15,258 bases of DNA from Candidatus Woesearchaeota archaeon (lineage in GTDB: Archaea > Nanobdellota > Nanobdellia > Woesearchaeales > ARS49): positions 1-15,258 of the forward strand of contig JAPLZR010000020.1 in the NCBI GenBank assembly GCA_026394935.1. Reading direction: 5' to 3'. A program made the translations under genes and the position numbers. This document shows, piece after piece, positions 1 to 4,682 of this stretch. The number at the start of each line of letters is the position of its first letter. Within the stretch, counting starts at the first letter, position 1. The notes beneath the pieces were generated by a model. The model saw only the letters and a program-made list of their open reading frames with translations. It was not told the origin of the DNA and searched no databases.

Positions 1-1
1 A

Positions 2-598
2 AAAGTCATATATGAAGATTATATCAACAAAAAGAAAGATTTTTTCAAAGATTGCCCGATGTCCGATCTAAGATCTGTGCTGAAAGCGAACGATTACGCC
101 TGCACAGCATTTGCCACAGCACATCTTCTGGCTAACATACCTCCGTATACATATTTGTCGTGGGAAACAAAAGAAGAAGTAGTAATGCCTGAACAAAAAT
201 ATGATCCTAAATCAGCGGAAAAGCCCGGGCAAAAGCCTAAAAGTGGACCCGCAAGGATAAGACACCGGGCGGTGCAGGTGACAAAAAACGCCTTGGAAGA
301 AGTGGCAAACAGGGCAACTGAATCAAAACCAGCCAGCGCTGCAGATTACGCCAGCGCCATATGGAATTTTCAGGGAGACCCCCTACCACGCGACGAAATA
401 AGAAAGATGGCAATGGGGAAAATGTATCTTAACATAATAGACAGACTACTTGACTCTACAATAGCTGATCCTAAAATAACGTCGATAAGACTGGGGCACA
501 TTTACGAACTGCTTCAGAGAGAGGTAAACCAGCCAGGACTATTCACTGAATACACTGCAGAAGACGTAAAACGCTTAAGACCTGCTTACCGCAGATAG
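2..598 (+). CDS. Hypothetical protein, 5' end cut by the window edge
   Basis: I do not recognise this protein. The frame is open from base 2 to a TAG at 596-598 with no stop, and the codons before the first ATG (59) look coding (Lys/Asp/Phe-rich, ending in a Cys-Pro just before the Met), so the gene probably begins left of the window. Possible internal starts are ATG 59 (179 residues) and ATG 185 (137 residues). ATG 185 has an AT-rich stretch at about 146-158 that could act as a box A. The first part has a small hydrophobic alanine-rich patch. The middle (from about 185) is a basic Lys/Pro/Gly/Arg linker, and the last 100 residues look like a helical globular domain ending in Arg-Arg. There is no signal peptide, no clear membrane span and no cysteine pair. 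It is followed closely by tRNA-Glu on the same strand. Coding status is fairly sure; start and function are unknown. Confidence 0.6.
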   Translation, partial: KVIYEDYINKKKDFFKDCPMSDLRSVLKANDYACTAFATAHLLANIPPYTYLSWETKEEVVMPEQKYDPKSAEKPGQKPKSGPARIRHRAVQVTKNALEEVANRATESKPASAADYASAIWNFQGDPLPRDEIRKMAMGKMYLNIIDRLLDSTIADPKITSIRLGHIYELLQREVNQPGLFTEYTAEDVKRLRPAYRR

Positions 599-606
599 TT
601 TTTTAA
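599..606 (+). promoter_or_regulatory. Box A (TATA) promoter of tRNA-Glu
   Basis: A TTTTTTAAA-type AT-rich element sits about 26-30 bases before the first base of tRNA-Glu, the usual archaeal spacing from box A to the transcription start. It directly abuts the stop codon of the preceding gene. Confidence 0.55.
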
Positions 607-632
607 ACGCTCAATTTTCTTAATTCCTTGAT

Positions 633-707
633 GCCGGGATAGTATAGTCCGGTCAAGTATTCGGCCCTCTCGCGGCTGAGACACGGGTTCGAATCCCGTT
701 CCCGGCA
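633..707 (+). tRNA. tRNA-Glu (anticodon CUC)
   Basis: A complete 75-base cloverleaf can be folded by eye. The acceptor stem is GCCGGGA with TCCCGGC and discriminator A at 707. The D-stem GTAT pairs with GTAT through G-U pairs and the D-loop holds GG. The anticodon stem is CGGCC with GGCTG, the loop is CTCTCGC and the anticodon CTC. The T-stem is ACGGG with CCCGT and the loop TTCGAAT. The variable region is 4 bases, there is no intron, and CCA is not encoded. A run of T follows (709-717) and may act as the terminator. It decodes GAG. Confidence 0.95.
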
Positions 708-812
708 TATTTTTCTTTACAGTACTTCGTGCTTTCAATTCAATTGTCATAAAAAGGATGAACACTGCACTCTCTTTTTGTTGTCACTGGATAGTGATGG
801 AAAATAGAAAGG

Positions 813-820
813 TTTATAAA
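813..820 (+). promoter_or_regulatory. Box A promoter of the kinase gene, implying a leaderless start
   Basis: A perfect TTTATAAA is centred about 28 bases before ATG 845. Transcription would therefore begin at or next to that ATG. This is the main reason for choosing 845 over the upstream in-frame ATGs at 758 and 797, which lie before or at the promoter. Confidence 0.65.
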
Positions 821-844
821 GTTGAAAAACCTGGATTCTCATAT

Positions 845-2212
845 ATGGAACCAAGAAGCAATATAGCAAAAACTACACGGGAAGACAGCACCGGTGGAAA
901 GCCGATAAGAGTAATGGATGCTAAAGACCACAGCCCAAAGACAATACTTGCAGGCATAGCCAAAAATGGCTACCTTAACGCAACAGACCCTGTCGGACAG
1001 GCAATAAAGCTTAAGGACCGCATACTAGGCGCAGGCGGGCAAAGCGTTGCTTACGAAGCCCAACTCGTATACAACCAGCTCGGAGAAGACGGCTGGAGAC
1101 TACTTTACGTTCCTATATTAACACACCAATACGTCAAACAAAATTCCGGCAACATCAATCATTTGGAACAACACCATAACAAGGCAGTATCAGAAGCCAA
1201 AGCCATGACCAAGTCTGCTCTTGAAACCAGAACAAGAGAGTTTTTGGAGCAGTCAGGAGTAATAGGCAAAGACAGGCTGGTTGCGCTCAGAGTATCATTA
1301 GATGATACAAAGGAGGACCCTCGAGAAAGCAGGCAAAGATACATTATAGGACTTCAGCATCAGAATCTCGCATACCTTTTTGCAAACGGCGAAACCAAAG
1401 ACGGCAGAACATACGGCATAGTAGAATTGCTTCAAGGCTCATTAAATCCAGAGCACACAAAAAACTGGCCCTTAGAAGTAAAAATAGAGATATCAAAGCA
1501 GGTAGTCAAAGGCTTCAAAAAATTCCACGATTTCGGAGTCTTACACCGCGACATAAAGCCGGAGAACATATTCCACACTGTAATAGAAGACCCAAAAAAT
1601 CCCTATACCCGAGAGACCCACATCAAGCTTGCTGACTATGGACTAATGAAAACCATAGGAATAGACAGCACAGTCAAAACAATGGACGGCACAGTCGTAG
1701 GAACAATTGTCTATATGTCACCAGAACAATCACGCAATTCCAGAGACTGCACGCCAAAAAGCGACCAGTTCTCTGCAGGAGCAGCATTGTACAGCATAAT
1801 GACAAACAATCACCCTCTCGGAATGCAGGGGGATGAAGACTTTTTTGAAGTGGTTCGCACAGCACAAGACAGACCACACAGGCTAATAACACCCCTTGAT
1901 GAACCGAACATCAGGAAAGAAGGAATGGAAATGATTTTAGGAAAAATGCTGCAATACAATCCAGCACACCGCTATGATTCCTGCGAAGAAATACTCGAGG
2001 ACATAGAACGAGTACAAAAAGGAAAACTGCCTGTAAACACAAACGACGACTACGCGAGAAGGGTATTTACTCCATCAGAATACAGCAATGCGCACAAACG
2101 CAAAATGCGCCAACTAGTAACAGCAGGACTTATAGGCAGTGCAGCAGCCGCAGGCTGTATAGCGACCTACTTATCAGGACTTCTTGACCCGCTAATCGCC
2201 AGAATTCAATAG
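845..2212 (+). CDS. Eukaryotic-type Ser/Thr protein kinase, C-terminal membrane anchor
   Basis: 455 residues from ATG 845; an ATG at 758 would give 484, but the promoter argues for 845. Kinase landmarks appear in order: glycine-rich loop GAGGQS near residue 62, a VALRV strand near 146-150, hinge-like GIVELLQG near 191-198, catalytic LHRDIKPEN (233-241), metal-binding ADYG (DFG replaced by DYG, 263-266), and SPE in place of APE (292-294). Two features are odd. About 80 residues separate the Gly-loop from the VALRV strand, far more than usual, and where VAIK should supply the invariant lysine there is arginine. The HRD Asp, the Asn and the DYG Asp are present, so phosphotransfer is plausible but not assured. 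A hydrophobic Ala/Gly/Leu segment near 423-446 probably anchors it in the membrane with the kinase domain inside. The substrate is unknown. Its stop overlaps the convergent small gene at 2206. The fold call is firm; activity is uncertain. Confidence 0.9.
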   Translation: MEPRSNIAKTTREDSTGGKPIRVMDAKDHSPKTILAGIAKNGYLNATDPVGQAIKLKDRILGAGGQSVAYEAQLVYNQLGEDGWRLLYVPILTHQYVKQNSGNINHLEQHHNKAVSEAKAMTKSALETRTREFLEQSGVIGKDRLVALRVSLDDTKEDPRESRQRYIIGLQHQNLAYLFANGETKDGRTYGIVELLQGSLNPEHTKNWPLEVKIEISKQVVKGFKKFHDFGVLHRDIKPENIFHTVIEDPKNPYTRETHIKLADYGLMKTIGIDSTVKTMDGTVVGTIVYMSPEQSRNSRDCTPKSDQFSAGAALYSIMTNNHPLGMQGDEDFFEVVRTAQDRPHRLITPLDEPNIRKEGMEMILGKMLQYNPAHRYDSCEEILEDIERVQKGKLPVNTNDDYARRVFTPSEYSNAHKRKMRQLVTAGLIGSAAAAGCIATYLSGLLDPLIARIQ

Positions 2213-2412
2213 CAGAACGCATCTGAGCCAAAACGCTCAGGCTCAATCTTTTCGATTCGCACAATAGTCTCACTGCCTTCGTTGTCCACAACGCGAACTG
2301 CCCCCCCAGACTGGAACTTCTGCACGATCCTTCTCAATTCGCATTCCCACAACCCAGCAACCTCTCCCATTTCAGGAATTATATAGACGGCGAAAGATAT
2401 ATATGTTCTCAT
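2206..2412 (-). CDS. Small hypothetical protein
   Basis: 68 residues from ATG 2412, with an alternative start at ATG 2370 giving 54. I do not recognise a family. The predicted protein alternates hydrophobic and charged residues. It contains a stretch (AVRVVDNEGSETIVRIEKIE) that reads as two beta strands around a turn, followed by a short tail. There is no signal peptide, membrane span or metal-binding motif. A strong box A at 2418-2427 would start transcription near 2396. That favours the downstream ATG at 2370, which would have a 26-base leader. The 3' end overlaps the last codons of the kinase by seven bases in convergent orientation. Confidence is moderate because the frame is short and no homolog is known to me. 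Confidence 0.42.
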   Translation of the reverse strand: MRTYISFAVYIIPEMGEVAGLWECELRRIVQKFQSGGAVRVVDNEGSETIVRIEKIEPERFGSDAFCY

Positions 2413-2417
2413 AAGAA

Positions 2418-2427
2418 TTTATATAAA
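2418..2427 (-). promoter_or_regulatory. Box A promoter for the small minus-strand gene
   Basis: TTTATATAAA is a strong archaeal TATA element. On the minus strand it predicts a start near 2396, inside the longest frame of the small gene, which supports the shorter ATG 2370 form of that gene. Confidence 0.45.
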
Positions 2428-2450
2428 ACTAAAGTATTGTTGAATAGAAG

Positions 2451-2490
2451 AAAAATTTCAAGAAAAAGTAAAAAAAATCAAAAATTCTTA
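2451..2490 (-). terminator. T-tract terminator downstream of the zinc-ribbon gene
   Basis: Read on the minus strand, several runs of 4-8 T follow the stop of the CxxC gene. They come after a small inverted repeat (GTTAA...TTAAC, 2499-2515). This is the usual archaeal T-rich termination pattern. Confidence 0.4.
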
Positions 2491-2516
2491 GTTTCCGAAG
2501 TTAATGTTAAATTAAC

Positions 2517-2672
2517 TTAGAAGCGTCGAGGCTTGCGTTTTGCGTAGCACTCTCGGCAGTAGACTGGTTTTCCTTCAGTTGGTTTGAAGGGAACTTTAGT
2601 CTGAGCACCACAGTCAGAGCATGTTGCATCATGCATCTCACGTGGAGCGCCGAAATCGTTTCCGAATCCCAT
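2517..2672 (-). CDS. Small CxxC-x17-CxxC zinc-ribbon protein
   Basis: A 51-residue protein. It has Cys18-x2-Cys21, exactly 17 intervening residues, then Cys39-x2-Cys42. This matches the short CxxC-x17-CxxC family of zinc-ribbon-like proteins known from archaea and some bacterial lineages. The N-terminus is Gly/Phe-rich and the C-terminus is strongly basic (KRKPRRF), which suggests nucleic-acid or ribosome contact; that is inference. The start ATG 2672 is supported by a GGTGA ribosome-binding site about five bases upstream. The gene stands alone on the minus strand with its own box A (2745-2752) and a downstream T-tract. Four cysteines at family spacing, a ribosome-binding site, a promoter and a terminator together make this a confident gene despite its size. 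The biochemical role is not known. Confidence 0.85.
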   Translation of the reverse strand: MGFGNDFGAPREMHDATCSDCGAQTKVPFKPTEGKPVYCRECYAKRKPRRF

Positions 2673-2744
2673 TTGTTCACCCGTTGTGTTTAGTTATATA
2701 CGAGAAAGAGTCTCGATATACTAGGAATTAGTTACGTTCCGGAG

Positions 2745-2752
2745 TATATAAA
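2745..2752 (-). promoter_or_regulatory. Box A promoter of the zinc-ribbon gene
   Basis: TATATAAA on the plus strand (TTTATATA on the minus strand) predicts transcription starting near 2722, giving a leader of about 50 bases. The leader holds a small hairpin at 2701-2715 (CGAGA paired with TCTCG, five-base loop) before the GGTGA site. A second weaker TATA-like stretch lies near 2694-2700. Confidence 0.45.
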
Positions 2753-2793
2753 TTTATGCTTTTTTGCCTTATAGAGACGCTGTTTTGAGAAGG

Positions 2794-2801
2794 TTTAAAA
2801 A
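2794..2801 (+). promoter_or_regulatory. Box A promoter of the tRNA-Ser locus
   Basis: TTTAAAAA is centred about 28 bases before the first partial tRNA-Ser copy at 2826. No comparable AT-rich element lies about 27 bases before the complete tRNA at 2931. Transcription of the tRNA therefore seems to start at the interrupted copy and give a long 5' leader. Confidence 0.55.
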
Positions 2802-2825
2802 CAAAAGAAAAAAAGAATCTACAAT

Positions 2826-2911
2826 GCAGCCGTGGCACAACCTGGCATCTGGGAAACTGCGTTTCCCAGCCGTCAAACAGCTAACGCGTGTTTGACGCTG
2901 CGCGGGTCTTG
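2826..2911 (+). repeat. 5' partial copy of tRNA-Ser split by two hairpins in the D-loop
   Basis: Bases 2826-2845 are identical to the first 20 bases of the complete tRNA-Ser (2931-2950), and 2898-2911 are identical to its 2953-2966. Between them, 52 bases (2846-2897) replace two bases of the D-loop. That insert is almost wholly two perfect hairpins. The first spans 2849-2869, with stem CTGGGAAAC paired to GTTTCCCAG and a three-base loop. The second spans 2871-2897, with stem CGTCAAACA paired to TGTTTGACG and a nine-base loop resembling the tRNA's own 3' anticodon-arm sequence. The copy stops at tRNA position 35 and a 19-base spacer (2912-2930) follows. By itself it cannot form a tRNA. Confidence 0.85.
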
Positions 2912-2930
2912 CTACGACGCCACATAACTT

Positions 2931-3026
2931 GCAGCCGTGGCACAACCTGGTACTGCGCGGGTCTTGAATAAGAACAAGCTAACCCGTTTCCGCAAGGATA
3001 TCCCGGTTCAAATCCGGGCGGCTGCG
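2931..3026 (+). tRNA. tRNA-Ser (anticodon UGA) with a 12-base intron
   Basis: The acceptor stem is GCAGCCG with CGGCTGC (3019-3025) and discriminator G at 3026, as expected for serine. The D-arm has GG at 2949-2950. The anticodon stem CGGGT pairs with ACCCG (2982-2986). The T-stem CCCGG pairs with CCGGG around TTCAAAT. The long variable arm (2987-3001) forms TCC-GCAA-GGA, a class II feature. The anticodon loop is 19 bases rather than 7. Removing 2969-2980 leaves CTTGAAA with anticodon TGA and purine 37. Without the intron the tRNA is 84 bases, and CCA is not encoded. Leucine is unlikely because of the discriminator G and the anticodon. It decodes UCA. Its 3' end lies close to duplicated sequence that abuts the convergent yvcK-like gene. 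Confidence 0.92.
2969..2980 (+). other. Canonical 37/38 tRNA intron, 12 bases
   Basis: CTTG (2963-2966, tRNA positions 32-35) pairs with CAAG (2975-2978) as the central four-base-pair helix. The three-base bulges AAT (2967-2969) and CTA (2979-2981) flank it, and each would be cut after its second base. This is the bulge-helix-bulge signal read by the archaeal splicing endonuclease, here with only a five-base inner loop instead of an inner helix. Confidence 0.82.
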
Positions 3027-3029
3027 TGT

Positions 3030-3162
3030 TTAAAGACGAAGTCCTTAATGTTGTTTCAGAGGGGATTTGAACCGGAATCCCGGTTCATCACGCGGAACGA
3101 AGTTCCGCGGGAACTCGGCGAACTTCGTTCGTCGAGTAATCCGGGCGGCTGCGTGATTAAAG
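3030..3162 (+). repeat. 3' partial tRNA-Ser copies and tandem hairpin array
   Basis: After the complete tRNA comes a run of hairpins. 3030-3048 is TTAAAGAC with GTCCTTAA, one mismatch, loop GAA. 3068-3087 is TGAACCGG with CCGGTTCA, an inverted plus a direct copy of the tRNA T-arm. 3091-3109 is CGCGGAAC with GTTCCGCG, loop GAA. 3113-3137 is an 11-base-pair stem with one G-U pair and loop TTC. The last two (3088-3137) interrupt a second copy of the T-loop, between TTCA and AATCC. Bases 3138-3162 then repeat 3011-3035 with one mismatch in 25. This 3' copy runs through the stop codon of the convergent yvcK-like gene. Confidence 0.85.
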
Positions 3163-3753
3163 CTTTAACAGCAGTTCAGCCAGCTTCTCACTATCGTGAC
3201 GGATAAGCTCAGGAGCAGACATAACATCAGCCTGAACCAATTTCACGTTCAGCTTAGCAATTTCCTCTCCATCAACAATCACAGGAAACTGGTTCTGCGA
3301 AGCATACTTCTGAAGCAAGAAAGAACTGCCTTTAGAAGAATTACAGACGATAACATCAGGACAACCGCCATATTTGATGATTTCCTTCAAATGGTTAGAA
3401 GCCTTAAAACTCGTAGTCTCGCCATGCTTAGTCATCAAATTGCAGACGTACACCTTCTTAGCTTTAGACTTCTTCAAAGCCTCAGGAATGCCCTTAACCA
3501 GCAAATTAGGAATAATACTGGAAAACAAATCACCAGGACCAAGAACAACAAGGTCAGCTTTCAAAATGGCATCAACAGCATCAGAACTGGCACTAGCAGA
3601 AGGCTCCAGCCAAGCTTTAACAATACGCAAATTAGGATCATGACGAGGAACATCAATATTCGTTTCACCCATGATTTTCACGCCATTCTCCAACTCAGCA
3701 ACAACGTTGCAGTTATCAAAAGAAACAGGAAGCACCCTGCCGTGAATACGCAA
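3157..3753 (-). CDS. YvcK/CofD-family protein, C-terminal part after a frameshift
   Basis: This frame carries the rest of the YvcK-like protein begun at 4085. Reading this frame from about 3779 on the minus strand gives REAIRQASKILRIHGRVLPV, which fits the family directly after the ALTEVTG of the upstream frame. The listed 5' end is only the first possible start (TTG). There is no good ribosome-binding site, and family homology begins further upstream, so it is unlikely to be an independent gene. The region contains the family's LGPGDLFSSIIPNLLVKGI segment (proposed ligand-contact loop) and CNLMTKHGETTSF. The joined product would be about 309 residues, a normal family length. The stop TAA (3159-3157) lies inside the duplicated tRNA-Ser 3' repeat. 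Family assignment is firm; whether the locus makes a functional protein is not. Confidence 0.7.
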   Translation of the reverse strand: MRIHGRVLPVSFDNCNVVAELENGVKIMGETNIDVPRHDPNLRIVKAWLEPSASASSDAVDAILKADLVVLGPGDLFSSIIPNLLVKGIPEALKKSKAKKVYVCNLMTKHGETTSFKASNHLKEIIKYGGCPDVIVCNSSKGSSFLLQKYASQNQFPVIVDGEEIAKLNVKLVQADVMSAPELIRHDSEKLAELLLKL

Positions 3754-4085
3754 AATTTTGGAAGCCTGACGAATGGCTTCTCGCTGCCTGTGACTTCTGT
3801 CAACGCAGTCAAGAAAAGGTTTCCAAACGAATGCCCTTTAAGACTGCTATGCTCGTCAAAACGATACATAAACAACTTACGCAAAATGTCATTCTCATCA
3901 GCCAAAGCAACAAGACACCTCCTGACATCACCAGGAGGAAGAATGCCAAACTCGTCCCTAAGCAAGCCAGTACTCCCGCCAGAATCAAACATGGAAACAA
4001 CAGCACAAAGCTCTTCCACCCTGCTCTTCAAACCGCGCAGAACAGTAAAACTGCCAGTGCCGCCTCCAATAACAACAACCCTCAC
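3678..4085 (-). CDS. YvcK/CofD-family protein, N-terminal part before a frameshift
   Basis: The start is GTG 4085, overlapping the stop of the Nudix gene by four bases (GTGA), so translation is probably coupled. The N-terminal IGGGTGS (residues 6-12), SMFDSGGSTG near 31-40, LPPGDVRRCL near 50 and HSFGNLFLTALTEVTG near 85-100 are typical of the YvcK (CofD-like) family. YvcK proteins bind UDP-sugars and influence central carbon and cell-envelope metabolism in bacteria. CofD itself is 2-phospho-L-lactate transferase in F420 synthesis, and this sequence looks closer to YvcK. After about 3780 the frame departs from the family and ends at 3678, while the correct continuation lies one frame over (3157-3753). 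A single-base deletion or sequencing error near 3780 explains this. There is no slippery heptamer to suggest programmed shifting. Confidence 0.75.
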   Translation of the reverse strand: MRVVVIGGGTGSFTVLRGLKSRVEELCAVVSMFDSGGSTGLLRDEFGILPPGDVRRCLVALADENDILRKLFMYRFDEHSSLKGHSFGNLFLTALTEVTGSEKPFVRLPKFCVFTAGCFLFLLITATLLLSWRMA

Positions 4086-4615
4086 AATTTCACGAACTCC
4101 ACTGCCTTTTCCTTCACTGCCTTAAACTCCTCAAGAGCCTTCCTGAACAAAGGATGGAACAATTTTTTACCTTTCAACTCAAATTCCAGCTTCTTCCAAG
4201 CCCAAAACTCGCCGGACTTAACCTCCCCTTCAGTATCAGGCTCTACACCGCATTTGAAATCCTTCACAGCAAACAACCTTACAAGAACGCGCTCTTCATC
4301 GTCGTGAAATCCGAATAAAACAATATCCTTCAAATGCCTTGGAGAAACACACACGCCCAATTCCTCGTGCAATTCACGCTCAGCAGCCTCCATATAAGAC
4401 TCGCCACTCAAAACATGACCTGACAGTGAACCTTCAAAAAAACCCGGATACAAATCCTTCTTAAGAGAACGCTGCTGGACATACAAACGACCATCAGCAT
4501 CAAATAACATTACGAAAACAACACGATGCAGCAAACCCTTCCTGTGCGCTTCCTCTCTTTTTGCCTTTCCAACAACATTATCGTGCGCGTCAACAACATC
4601 AACTTCTTCCATAAA
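4082..4615 (-). CDS. Nudix hydrolase, isopentenyl-diphosphate isomerase/YfcD-like
   Basis: 177 residues from ATG 4615. The Nudix box is complete: Gly65-x5-Glu71-x7-Arg79-Glu80-Leu-x-Glu-Glu-x-Gly-Val87, giving the Mg2+-binding catalytic helix. The N-terminus (EVDVVDAHDNVVGKAKREEAH), LLHRVVFVML and the QQRS...YPGFFEGSLSGHV run resemble the YfcD/IPP-isomerase-like branch rather than the MutT or ADP-ribose branches. The substrate cannot be decided from sequence. A longer frame extends upstream to 4876, but it would run antisense through the ZIP gene, so 4615 is preferred. The stop overlaps the GTG of the yvcK-like gene, so the two form an operon. It is divergent from the ZIP gene across a 67-base region with a palindromic TATA box. 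Confidence 0.88.
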   Translation of the reverse strand, partial: FMEEVDVVDAHDNVVGKAKREEAHRKGLLHRVVFVMLFDADGRLYVQQRSLKKDLYPGFFEGSLSGHVLSGESYMEAAERELHEELGVCVSPRHLKDIVLFGFHDDEERVLVRLFAVKDFKCGVEPDTEGEVKSGEFWAWKKLEFELKGKKLFHPLFRKALEEFKAVKEKAVEFVKL

Positions 4616-4660
4616 AGAAAATGACGAGCAGGGATATTTAATCTTTTGCACAGGCAAAGC

Positions 4661-4668
4661 TTTATAAA
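4661..4668 (+). promoter_or_regulatory. Palindromic box A between the Nudix and ZIP genes
   Basis: TTTATAAA could serve either direction. On the plus strand it predicts a start near 4690, which fits leaderless translation from the ATGs at 4689 or 4692 rather than 4683. On the minus strand it predicts a start near 4638, giving the Nudix mRNA a leader of about 23 bases. Confidence 0.45.
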
Positions 4669-4682
4669 TAAAAAGTTCAATT

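Noticed and set aside
758..844. Upstream in-frame ATGs (758, 797) as the kinase start
   Set aside because: The box A at 813-820 lies downstream of them and the translated stretch (Cys-Cys-His-Trp then Lys/Tyr-rich) looks non-coding; ATG 845 fits the promoter.
2206..2412. Small minus-strand gene as elongation factor EF-1beta
   Set aside because: Size is near, but the characteristic alternating acidic EF-1beta pattern is absent; left as hypothetical.
2826..3155. A functional split tRNA formed by the outer halves
   Set aside because: The outer 5' part ends at position 35 and the outer 3' part starts at the T-arm, so the 3' anticodon strand and the variable arm would be missing.
2937..3206. Plus-strand 89-residue open frame
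   Set aside because: It runs straight through the tRNA-Ser and its repeats; no ribosome-binding site or protein-like composition.
3770..3795. Programmed ribosomal frameshift in the YvcK-like gene
   Set aside because: No slippery heptamer or downstream pseudoknot is visible, and the family is not known for recoding.
3196..4125. Plus-strand 309-residue open frame
   Set aside because: Antisense shadow of the YvcK-like gene; Asn/Arg/Thr-rich and without any motif, whereas the minus strand has clear family motifs.
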